A stretch of 48,609 nt of DNA, taken from contig JBDTWS010000006.1 in NCBI GenBank assembly GCA_040006575.1, forward strand, positions 1 to 48,609, written 5' to 3'. Positions within the stretch are counted from its first letter, which is position 1. Each line of letters begins with the position of its first letter. Positions 1 to 7,418 of this stretch are shown piece after piece. Position numbers and translations under genes: made by a program. The notes beneath the pieces are model-generated. The model was not told where the DNA came from and searched no databases. It was given only the letters and a program-made list of their open reading frames with translations. The stretch is from UKL13-2 sp040006575 (GTDB lineage Bacteria > Pseudomonadota > Gammaproteobacteria > Burkholderiales > Usitatibacteraceae).

Positions 1-1035
1 GTCTTGAATCGCGTGACCGGCATCAGCTACCCCGCCTACGGCGGTGAGCCCGCTGAAACGGTGATCTATTCATACGATAGCTGCGCGAACGGCAAGGGCA
101 GGCTTTGTTCGCTCATCGACAAGACCGGCACGTTGAGCTACGGCTACGATAGTCACGGCCGGGTTCTCACCAAGTCCCAGGCGACGCAGGGCCTCACCCA
201 GAGCATCGCCTACGGCTACAACGCCTTCGGCCAGCAGAGCAGGATGACTCTGCCCTCGGGCAAGGTCGTGAGCTATGGTTACGCCAACAATCGGCCGGCC
301 TCGCTCAGCTACGACAGCCAACTGATCGCACACAACGCCGACTACGAACCCTTCGGCGGAATCGGCGAATGGGGCTGGGGCAATGACACACCGGCCTCAC
401 CGAACAAATACCTGCGCTTGGTCGACCTCGATGGACGCGTGGGGCGCATAGATGCGGGCATTGGCCAGGATCCGGTCGTGATCGGGTATGACGCGGCCTC
501 GCGCATCACGGCGCTGCAAAGGCTGACGGGCAATCAGATTGATCCGGCCAGGAGCATGAGCTATGGCTATGATCAACTTGATCGTCTCACTGCCGGCACA
601 CCCGGTGCGGGCAATCCCGCCGCCGCCGTGAGCTATGCCTACGATGGCGTGGGAAATCGCCTCACCAGCACCATCGCAGGCAGTGTCACCCAGTACGGTT
701 ACGGCGCAACCAGTCATCGCCTGAATACCCTCACCGGTGCCGCAAGCCTCAGCTACACCTATGATGCCACCGGCAATCGCACCGCCGACGGCAACCAGGC
801 CTGGGCCTACGCCGGCAACAATCGGCCCGCCCATATCACCATCGCCGCACCGGCAGCAACCGTACAGACCGGCATCAATGCACTCGGCCAGCGCGTGAGC
901 AAGACCGTGAATGGCGTGACAACGCGTTTTGTCTACGACGAAGCCGGGCGATTGATCGGTGAATACGAAAACAGTGGCGAGCCGTTGCAGGAAACCCTCT
1001 GGCTGAACGACGTTCCGGTGGCGGTGATCCAATGA
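1..1035 (+). CDS. RHS repeat protein, 3' part (5' end outside window)
   Basis: This is the C-terminal part of an RHS/YD-repeat protein, the family whose repeats fold into a large hollow beta-shell that encloses a toxin. The frame is open from base 1, so the true start lies upstream. YD repeats of the type YGYD..GR and YTYDATGNR recur along the whole translation. The frame stops with TGA at 1033-1035 just after LNDVPVAVIQ. In most RHS proteins that motif is followed within a short distance by the Y-HTDHLNTPR segment of the RHS core. Here that segment is found only in the next frame (about residue 220), so the shell appears to be split. The stop overlaps the next start codon as ATGA, which would permit translational coupling. 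The RHS assignment is secure; how the two parts assemble is unknown. Confidence 0.9.
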   Translation, partial: VLNRVTGISYPAYGGEPAETVIYSYDSCANGKGRLCSLIDKTGTLSYGYDSHGRVLTKSQATQGLTQSIAYGYNAFGQQSRMTLPSGKVVSYGYANNRPASLSYDSQLIAHNADYEPFGGIGEWGWGNDTPASPNKYLRLVDLDGRVGRIDAGIGQDPVVIGYDAASRITALQRLTGNQIDPARSMSYGYDQLDRLTAGTPGAGNPAAAVSYAYDGVGNRLTSTIAGSVTQYGYGATSHRLNTLTGAASLSYTYDATGNRTADGNQAWAYAGNNRPAHITIAAPAATVQTGINALGQRVSKTVNGVTTRFVYDEAGRLIGEYENSGEPLQETLWLNDVPVAVIQ

Positions 1036-2252
1036 GGCCGGCCATCGCAGGCCAGCTGTTGCAGACATGCGGCGCGTGGCTGATCAGCGCCATGGCATGG
1101 GTGGCCCCGGCCAGCGGCAATATCCCGCCCACGGTCAGCATCACCACACCCGCCGGCAGCACGGTCATGAACGCCCCGGCCACCTTCAAGCTCACCGCCA
1201 CGGCCGCCGACAGCGATGGCAAAATCATGAAGGTGGTGTTCTACCAGGGTGCGGCGCAGATCGGTGTTACCACCAGCAGTCCCTATGGCGTGACGGTCAA
1301 CAAACTATCGCCGGGCAAGTACACCTTTACGGCCGAGGCGACAGATAACCAAGGAGCAATGACGACTTCCCAAGGCGTAAAGGTGTGGGTGAATGCGCCA
1401 CCCACCCTCTCGATCACCGCACCAGCGGACAACTTCACCACCAACGCGCCTGCCGCCATCAATATCGCCACCGATGCGGCCGATAGCGATGGGACGATCG
1501 CGCAGGTGGAGTTCTTCAATGGTGCGGTTTCCATTGGAAGGGTCACCACACTGCCCTTCAATCTCAACTGGGCCAACGTCGCCAAAGGCAGCTACTCGAT
1601 CACGGCCACCGCAACCGACAACAATGGGGCAACGGCCACATCACCACCCATCGCCATCACGGTCAATCCGAAGATCAGGCAAATCTATTACATCCATACC
1701 GACCACCTGAATACCCCCCGGGTCATTTCGCGGGCGAGTGACAATGCCAAGGTGTGGGAATGGAAGAACGATGATCCGTTTGGGAATAACCTGCCGAACG
1801 AAGACCCGAGCAACACGGGGACGAAATTCACGTACAACCTGCGGTTTGCGGGGCAGTATTACGATGTGGATACGGGGATGTTTTACAACTACTTCAGAGA
1901 TTACGATCCGGTCACTGGGCGATATATCGAAAGCGATCCGATAGGATTAAAGGGTGGCATTAGCACTTATGGGTACGTGGGAGGAAATCCGCTGATTTTG
2001 ATAGATCCGAAGGGATTGACGCCATTCCCAGGGTTTAACTGGTGCTGTCCCGGCGACAGGGGTCTTCCGCCGATCAACTGTGTCGATCGTGCGTGTCAGG
2101 CCCACGACCGCTGCTACGACGCCTGTGGCATTAATGCAAAGACCCGTTGGTGGCCGATGTTTCGCGTGCCGTGGTGTGGGTTTAGGTGCGACGTGCAATA
2201 CGGAAGAGACATTAGGAAGTGCATACCGCCGATTTGTGAGGGCGGGAAGTGA
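1032..2252 (+). CDS. RHS core protein with two Ig-like domains and a phospholipase A2-like C-terminal toxin tip
   Basis: The 406-residue product begins with a hydrophobic, signal-like stretch (about 8-28). Two bacterial Ig-like domains follow (about 32-120 and 125-213), each with the pattern VSITTPA...ATAADSDG...ATDN.GA. The RHS core comes next: YYIHTDHLNTPR near 220, RFAGQYYDVDTGMFYNYFRDYD near 270, then the DPIGL...DPKGL self-cleavage region near 305-329. The last 78 residues are Cys-rich and carry CVDRACQAHDRCYD with His358-Asp359, the active-site signature of secreted phospholipase A2. They also contain a glycine/proline loop like the PLA2 calcium loop. The inferred role is a polymorphic toxin that attacks membrane phospholipids. 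The Ig module between the two RHS halves is unusual. The start was chosen from the ATGA overlap with the upstream RHS frame. Confidence 0.85.
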   Translation: MRPAIAGQLLQTCGAWLISAMAWVAPASGNIPPTVSITTPAGSTVMNAPATFKLTATAADSDGKIMKVVFYQGAAQIGVTTSSPYGVTVNKLSPGKYTFTAEATDNQGAMTTSQGVKVWVNAPPTLSITAPADNFTTNAPAAINIATDAADSDGTIAQVEFFNGAVSIGRVTTLPFNLNWANVAKGSYSITATATDNNGATATSPPIAITVNPKIRQIYYIHTDHLNTPRVISRASDNAKVWEWKNDDPFGNNLPNEDPSNTGTKFTYNLRFAGQYYDVDTGMFYNYFRDYDPVTGRYIESDPIGLKGGISTYGYVGGNPLILIDPKGLTPFPGFNWCCPGDRGLPPINCVDRACQAHDRCYDACGINAKTRWWPMFRVPWCGFRCDVQYGRDIRKCIPPICEGGK

Positions 2253-2326
2253 CGTCAATGGCTGTGCCGAATCACAAGGAGCAAACTGTTGGTACCCGAA
2301 ATGTCGAGATTGGTTGATCGCTGAGC

Positions 2327-2506
2327 ATGTATATATTGAATATCATTTTTGGAGTTGCTTTGATCTTGGCGGGACTCTTTGTTTCGCTACCTGTTCTCGT
2401 CAACTTTCCCGACTCTTGGGTTGGAGGACTTGTTGCGATCACGGTGCTTGCAATGGGGATCATATTTATTAGGCGCGGCATACTCCAATATCGGAAACAA
2501 AAATAG
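2327..2506 (+). CDS. Small two-helix membrane protein, candidate immunity protein for the PLA2-like RHS tip
   Basis: This 59-residue frame starts MYILNIIFGVALILAGLF and ends with a basic tail (RRGILQYRKQK). Two hydrophobic segments (about 3-25 and 33-48) are separated by a short NFPDSW loop. It lies 74 bases after the RHS toxin stop, on the same strand, where RHS loci usually carry their immunity gene. It is clearly more AT-rich than the flanking genes, as recently acquired tip/immunity pairs often are. No strong ribosome binding site is seen. An in-frame 19-codon mini-ORF starting at 2258 ends only 9 bases before this ATG. The immunity role is inference from position; no family was recognised. 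Confidence 0.5.
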   Translation: MYILNIIFGVALILAGLFVSLPVLVNFPDSWVGGLVAITVLAMGIIFIRRGILQYRKQK

Positions 2507-2524
2507 AGAGGTAAATAGGCTTTC

Positions 2525-2686
2525 ATGAAGGTGGCGTTCTACCAGGGCGTGGTGCAGATCGGTATTACCACCAGCAGTCCCTATGGCGTGACGGTCAGCA
2601 AACTATCGCCGGGCAAGTACACCTTTACGGCCGAGGCGACCGACAACCTGGGGACGACGACGATGTGGCGTCGCTCGTCCAGTTGA
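2525..2686 (+). pseudogene. Displaced fragment of the RHS Ig-like module
   Basis: This stretch closely repeats 1227-1350, the C-terminal half of the first Ig-like domain of the RHS protein. The first ~118 bases differ at only about 7 sites. It can be read as a 53-codon frame beginning MKVAFYQGVVQIG, but that start is internal to the parent domain and there is no ribosome binding site. The likeness fades after the ATDNLG motif and a stop follows. It is best read as a remnant of an earlier or alternative RHS tip left behind by recombination. Such displaced 3' fragments are typical of RHS loci. Confidence 0.75.
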
Positions 2687-3270
2687 CCCACCTTTCGCGT
2701 CCTTCTTGACGCACCGCCTTCTTGTTCGAATTTTCATTTCCAAACGAGAAACGGCAAATATTTTCCCTGGCCGACGGAGCGACTGGTGGGTCAACTGCGA
2801 TAGCGATTTCACAGATTGGCCCACAACGTGGTCGACCAGACCAGAAGCATGCCCTAGCGCTACGACCCACTAGTGCAATACTTGGCAATGCCTCTGACAA
2901 AATACCCAATGAAAAATGCAGTGTTGTGAACACACAACAGCGCTTTGTATTTCGCGCTGGAATATTGCAATGAATTGAAACAGCGTCAATACCGACCTTC
3001 GTGCCTGCGCGCCAGCGCAGCCACGCGTCACAGTTGAACGTACGCACTCGCCGCGTTCAACAACTTTCTTCATCGAAACACTTCGCAACATCCCTCGCCA
3101 TTCCGTGATTTCGCGTAGCAAAGTGGGGCAGTAATTCGCCCTCACAACCGCGATGCTTTCCGCCGATGTCCTGTGACCTTTTTTGTTGTGTGCGCTGTGA
3201 TGCGTCACGCCGCCCTCTGCCGTCACAGACACAACATCGCCAGAACGATTCAACTATCCACGAGGAACCC
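2687..3270. other. Intergenic region without a recognisable gene; one perfect palindrome
   Basis: No convincing gene was found between the RHS remnant and the TonB-dependent receptor. Open frames on both strands are short and lack recognisable motifs. The region has a lower GC content than its surroundings, as at the edge of an acquired island. A perfect 7-bp inverted repeat, TGTTGTG-AACA-CACAACA, lies at 2922-2939 and could be an operator, but it is about 330 bases from the receptor start. The receptor's promoter presumably lies here, but no clear -35/-10 pair could be picked. Confidence 0.5.
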
Positions 3271-6234
3271 ATGCGTAATTACACCCGGACTTCATCATTG
3301 CCGAGAATAAAAACCAGCGCCGTCGCCACCAGCCTTGCACTGTCGCTGATGGCCGCCCCGTTGCTTCACGCGCAGCAAGCCGCGTCGACGGACCCTTCAC
3401 AAAAAACCGAGAAAATTGAAGTGACCGGCACGCGTATCCCGCCGCCGAACCTGGAAGGTGCCAGCCCCGTCACCGTGATCGACGCAGCCAGCATCAAGAT
3501 CGACGGCGTGCGCTCGGTTGAAAACCTGCTGAACAATTTGCCGCAGGTGTTTGCCGACCAGGGTGGCAGCATTTCCAACGGCTCATCGGGCACCGCGACA
3601 GTGAATTTGCGCGGCCTCGGGCCGACACGCACGCTGGTGCTGGTGAATGGCCGGCGCGTCCCCGGCGGCAGCCCACGTGCAGGTACCGCGAGTGCGGCCG
3701 CCGACTTGAACCAGATTCCCGCGCCGCTGATCAAGCGTGTGGAAATCCTCACCGGTGGCGCTGGCGCGGTATATGGCTCGGATGCCGTGGCAGGCGTGGT
3801 GAATTTCATCATGAACAATAAGTTCGAAGGTGTGCAGGTCGAATTCAACCAAAGCTTTTACAACCACCAGCAGCAGAATCCGGGCAATGTCGGCACCATC
3901 ATCTCCGGCCGTGCGACCGACAACCCGGCGCAATTTGTCGTGCCGCCGGACAAGAGCTCGGACGGGCGCATATACGACGCCAACATCCTGATGGGCTCCA
4001 ACTTTGCCAATGGCCGGGGCAACGCGACGGTGTTCTTCAGCTACAAAAAAGAAGATGCGCTGCTGCAATCGGAGCGTGATTTCAGCGCGTGTTCACTGGG
4101 CTCGGATGCGACGGGATTCAATTGCGGCGGTTCCAGCACTGCCTTCCCGGGACGTGTACTGGTCCTCTCGACGGGCGCCAGCCGCACGGTGGCCAATGCT
4201 GCAGGCAATACGCGCGCCTTCTCGGCCACGACTGATCAGTACAACTTCGCGCCGACCAATTTTTACCAGCGGCCATCGGAGCGCTATGGTTTCAACGCCT
4301 CGGCGAATTACGATCTGAACGACAAGATGAATTTCTATACGGAATTCTCCTTCCATGATGACCATACCGTCGCGCAGGTGGCGCCCAGCGGTCTTTTCTT
4401 CGGCGGCGCCACGTTCACGCTGAATTTTGAAAATCCGCTGCTGTCGCCGGACTGGAAGCGCGACCTGGGGCTGGTCAATCCGGGCGATACGTCGCAGGTG
4501 TTCATCGGGCGTCGCAACGTCGAAGGCGGAGCGCGCCAGGACGACATTCGCCACAGCTCGTTCCGCACCGTGCTGGGCATGAAAGGCGAGCTCGACAAGA
4601 TCTGGAGCTATGACGTTTTCATGCAGACGGCCAAGGTGATTTACCAGAATAATTTCAAGAACGAGTTTTCGTTCTCGCGCGCCGCACTGGCGCTGGATGC
4701 GGTGGTCGGCCCCAACGGCACGGCGGTTTGCCGCTCGGCCGTAAATGGCACCGATCCCAATTGCGTGCCTTACAATTTCTGGAGCCTGGGTGGCGTGACG
4801 CCTGCTGCGCTGGGCTACATACAGATACCTGGATTCCAGAGCGGCACCACGGAACAGACCATCGCCGGCGGCAGCTTGTCTGCGGATCTCGGCTCATACG
4901 GATTGAAACTCCCCAGCGCCAAAAACGGTATCGGCGTGGCGTTCGGCGTCGAGCAGCGTACGGAAAAACTCCAGCTCGATACCGACGTCGCCTTCACCAC
5001 CGGCGATCTCGCGGGACAGGGTGGTCCCATCATCGGTGTGCAGGGCAAGTACACGGTGAAGGATATTTTTGCTGAAGTGCGCGCGCCCCTGGTGGAAGGC
5101 GCACCGTTCGCGCACCTGCTCAGCGTGAACGGCAGCGTGCGGCACTCCGATTACAGCATCAACCAGAAGACTGATTCGTACGGCTTCGGCATCGAATGGG
5201 CGCCGGTGCAGGCAGTGCGGGCGCGCGGCAGTTTCCAGCGTGCGGCGCGTGCGGCCAATGTGCATGAACTGTTTGACGTGCAGGCCAACGCGCTCTTCAC
5301 CGCGAGTTCCGACCCGTGTGCGGGCGCCGTACCCACCGCGACGCTTACCCAGTGCCAGCGCACCGGCGTGACCGCCGCACAGTACGGCAAGATCCTCGAC
5401 AGCCCCGCAGGCCAGTACAACGTGCTGACGGGCGGCAACCCCAACCTGCGGCCGGAAAAATCCGACAGCTACACGGTGGGCCTGGTGTTCGAGCCGATGC
5501 GCAACATGAGTGCAACCATCGACGCGTTCGATATCCGCCTGAAGGATGTGATCTCCACACTGCCGCCGAATATCGTGCTGCAGAAATGCCTGTCGTCCGG
5601 CCAGTTCTGCGACCTGATCACCCGCGACATTATTGGGTCGATCTGGGCGCAGCCATCGGGTCGCATTGTCGCCACCAACGTCAACATCGCGACCGTGAGA
5701 ACGTCGGGCATCGACCTGGGATTCAACTATCTCCACAAGCTGCAGGGTTACGGCAGCGTGGGCGTTAACATCAACGGCACCCTGGTTACCAAGGCCGAGA
5801 ACGAGCCGATTCCCGGTGGCGGCACCTATGATTGCAAAGGCCTCCACGGCCCGACCTGCGGCGTACCGACACCGAAGTGGCGCTCCAAGGTACGCGGCAC
5901 CTGGACCACACCTTGGAATTTCGACGTGGCGTTGACCTGGCGGCATATCGACGAGGTGGCCAATGAAGGCACCAGTTCCAATCCGCTGCTGAATGCCACA
6001 TTGAACGAGATCGACAAGAAGATGGCGTCGCGTGAATATTTCGACTTCGCGGCGTCGTGGGCCATCACGAAACAACTCACGTTGCGTGGCGGCGTGAACA
6101 ACCTGCTGGACAAGGATCCGCCGATCGTGAACAACGGCACGCTGGCAGGGGTGTTTGGAAACGGCAATACGTATCCGCAGGTGTATGACACGTTGGGACG
6201 TCGCGTGTTCCTGAATGCGACTTACGTGTTTTGA
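3271..6234 (+). CDS. TonB-dependent outer-membrane receptor
   Basis: The 987-residue product is a TonB-dependent receptor for active uptake of an unknown ligand across the outer membrane, powered by TonB-ExbBD. It has a signal peptide (about 1-35, cleavage near LLHAQ) and then KIEVTGTRI, typical of the start of the plug domain and of a TonB box. Plug motifs VNLRGLGPTRTLVLVNGRR and GAGAVYGSDAVAGVVNFI are present. A long beta-barrel follows and ends in NATYVF with the C-terminal Phe needed for barrel assembly. The length and the plug wording fit the group of large receptors found in Xanthomonadales, sphingomonads and Burkholderiales. Substrate cannot be told. ATG 3271 is chosen because GAGGA sits just upstream and it is followed directly by the signal peptide; the frame is open further upstream without homology. 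A terminator follows. Confidence 0.93.
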   Translation: MRNYTRTSSLPRIKTSAVATSLALSLMAAPLLHAQQAASTDPSQKTEKIEVTGTRIPPPNLEGASPVTVIDAASIKIDGVRSVENLLNNLPQVFADQGGSISNGSSGTATVNLRGLGPTRTLVLVNGRRVPGGSPRAGTASAAADLNQIPAPLIKRVEILTGGAGAVYGSDAVAGVVNFIMNNKFEGVQVEFNQSFYNHQQQNPGNVGTIISGRATDNPAQFVVPPDKSSDGRIYDANILMGSNFANGRGNATVFFSYKKEDALLQSERDFSACSLGSDATGFNCGGSSTAFPGRVLVLSTGASRTVANAAGNTRAFSATTDQYNFAPTNFYQRPSERYGFNASANYDLNDKMNFYTEFSFHDDHTVAQVAPSGLFFGGATFTLNFENPLLSPDWKRDLGLVNPGDTSQVFIGRRNVEGGARQDDIRHSSFRTVLGMKGELDKIWSYDVFMQTAKVIYQNNFKNEFSFSRAALALDAVVGPNGTAVCRSAVNGTDPNCVPYNFWSLGGVTPAALGYIQIPGFQSGTTEQTIAGGSLSADLGSYGLKLPSAKNGIGVAFGVEQRTEKLQLDTDVAFTTGDLAGQGGPIIGVQGKYTVKDIFAEVRAPLVEGAPFAHLLSVNGSVRHSDYSINQKTDSYGFGIEWAPVQAVRARGSFQRAARAANVHELFDVQANALFTASSDPCAGAVPTATLTQCQRTGVTAAQYGKILDSPAGQYNVLTGGNPNLRPEKSDSYTVGLVFEPMRNMSATIDAFDIRLKDVISTLPPNIVLQKCLSSGQFCDLITRDIIGSIWAQPSGRIVATNVNIATVRTSGIDLGFNYLHKLQGYGSVGVNINGTLVTKAENEPIPGGGTYDCKGLHGPTCGVPTPKWRSKVRGTWTTPWNFDVALTWRHIDEVANEGTSSNPLLNATLNEIDKKMASREYFDFAASWAITKQLTLRGGVNNLLDKDPPIVNNGTLAGVFGNGNTYPQVYDTLGRRVFLNATYVF

Positions 6235-6256
6235 AATGGCGGCAGGTGGTTGAAAT

Positions 6257-6288
6257 AAAAACGGCGGACTTCGGTCCGCCGTTTTTTT
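6257..6288 (+). terminator. Intrinsic terminator of the TonB-dependent receptor gene
   Basis: ACGGCGGAC, a TTCG loop and GTCCGCCGT form a 9-bp GC-rich stem followed by a run of T. It begins about 25 bases after the receptor stop codon. Confidence 0.9.
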
Positions 6289-6290
6289 GG

Positions 6291-6370
6291 GTTGGGTTGG
6301 GGTTGAGTTGAGTTGGGTTGGCGTGGAATGCGGTTGAGTGCGGTTGAGTGCGGTTGAGTGGGGTTGGGAT
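6291..6370. repeat. GTTGGG/GTTGAG-rich simple repeat with a 10-bp tandem unit
   Basis: Immediately after the terminator is a G/T-rich low-complexity tract built from GTTGGG and GTTGAG units. Within it, CGGTTGAGTG is repeated three times exactly in tandem at 6331-6360. The tract is non-coding and likely arises by replication slippage; no function is seen. Confidence 0.75.
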
Positions 6371-6395
6371 GAAAACGGTCCATCAACCTCGCTCC

Positions 6396-6500
6396 CGTTC
6401 GTGGTGAGCCTGTCGAACCATGAAGGGCTGCGAGACAAGCAAGGCTTACGTAGAAAGCGCTACGACAAGCTTCGGCCCTGAGCCTGCTGAACGGTCAGCA
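6396..6500. repeat. Dispersed extragenic repeats of the TTCGACAGGCTCA type
   Basis: TTCGTGGTGAGCCTGTCGAA (6396-6415) and CTTCGGCCCTGAGCCTGCTGAA (from about 6470) are both versions of a short extragenic repeat that is common between genes in many proteobacteria. Nothing coding is seen in this interval. Confidence 0.5.
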
Positions 6501-6528
6501 TGAATTAGCAAAGCGAAACGTGCTAGCG

Positions 6529-6591
6529 AAACTCCAGCATTGAAGCGCCTCCACAGTCATTAATGCCCTGGGAGCCGCACCAATGCTTATT
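6529..6591. repeat. Dispersed palindromic repeat, copy A
   Basis: This copy starts AAACTCCAGCATTG and ends GCCGCACCAATGCTTATT. Similar arms occur in copies B (17877-17922), C (29854-29923) and D (33612-33679). The arms are imperfect inverted repeats, and the right half with GCCGCACCAATGCT is the best conserved part. It lies just after the response regulator's stop codon on the minus strand. Confidence 0.65.
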
Positions 6592-6593
6592 CT

Positions 6594-7418
6594 CTACCAT
6601 GGCGCATTCACAAACATGTATCCATAAGGCCGCACCGACTTTATCCGCGCCGCCACGTCCTGCACATGCGCAAATCGCTGCCGCAGCCTGTAAAGCCGCG
6701 CATCGATAGACCGGTTGCCATGCGATCCGGTCAATCCGCGCAACCGTCGCAGCACATCGTCACGCTGGATAACGTGTCCTGCGTTTTGCACCAGCAGCCA
6801 TAGCAAGTCGAATTCGCCTGACGTCGTGCCCACTCGTTTTCCGCACAACGTGACATCGCGATTTGCACCGTCGACATGAAGGTCGCCAAAACGCAGCGTT
6901 GCGACAGGACCTTCCGGGCGCACTCGCAATGCGCGTCGCGAGATCGCATGCAGCCTCGCCAACAACACGCGCGGATGCACCTGCCGCCCGATCACCTCAT
7001 CCGCGCCCAGCTCCAGCGCCAGCACTTCGTCGAACGGATCGGTAGTTCCTGCCAGCATCACCAGCGGAAAATCGATTCCGCGCGCGCGCAGCTGGCGGCA
7101 GAAATTGAAACTCTTCGACAGGTGCGGCACATCCATGACGACAGTGGCGCGGGTGGCGTCGGCTAGCGCGGATATATCGGCGTCGGCTTGGTGTGCGATC
7201 ACCTGGCAGCCATACTCACGCAGTGCCTGCACCAATGCGCTGGTTGGGCTGTCGGAAAAGAAGTGAATGACCTCGAAGCCCACACCCTCAGCGGAAAATG
7301 CGCGATCACCCTCAATACTTGCGGCCAAAGGCAACGCCGCGAAATCAATGGCCCGCGACGTTCGCGACCGCTGTTGCGTGTCCGCCCGCAGGGGCATATT
7401 CATCATTTGCATATTCAC
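6594..7418 (-). CDS. OmpR-type winged-helix response regulator with a degenerate receiver domain
   Basis: The 274-residue product has an N-terminal receiver-like domain (about 50-165) and an OmpR/PhoB-type winged-helix DNA-binding domain (about 175-270). The DNA-binding part shows GEFDLLWLLVQNAGHVIQRD, RSIDARLYRLRQRF and KSVRPYGYMF. A likely phospho-acceptor Asp is present in VVMD, but other receiver landmarks are altered. The paired acidic residues are replaced by SD, the conserved Lys-Pro pair after GADE reads Arg-Gln, and the switch Thr is replaced by Ala. About 45 extra residues precede the receiver. The protein may therefore respond to something other than ordinary phosphorylation. The GTG start overlaps the stop of the upstream methyltransferase gene as GTGA, so the two are translationally coupled. 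An ATG two codons later is the alternative. No partner kinase lies nearby. Confidence 0.85.
   Translation of the reverse strand: MNMQMMNMPLRADTQQRSRTSRAIDFAALPLAASIEGDRAFSAEGVGFEVIHFFSDSPTSALVQALREYGCQVIAHQADADISALADATRATVVMDVPHLSKSFNFCRQLRARGIDFPLVMLAGTTDPFDEVLALELGADEVIGRQVHPRVLLARLHAISRRALRVRPEGPVATLRFGDLHVDGANRDVTLCGKRVGTTSGEFDLLWLLVQNAGHVIQRDDVLRRLRGLTGSHGNRSIDARLYRLRQRFAHVQDVAARIKSVRPYGYMFVNAPW

Noticed and set aside
2722..2973. An 83-codon open frame on the + strand between the RHS remnant and the receptor
   Set aside because: It has no ribosome binding site, no recognisable motif and no supporting context.
4894..6438. A 514-codon open frame on the - strand running into the G/T-rich repeats
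   Set aside because: It is antisense to the TonB-dependent receptor, and its first residues only translate the simple repeat.
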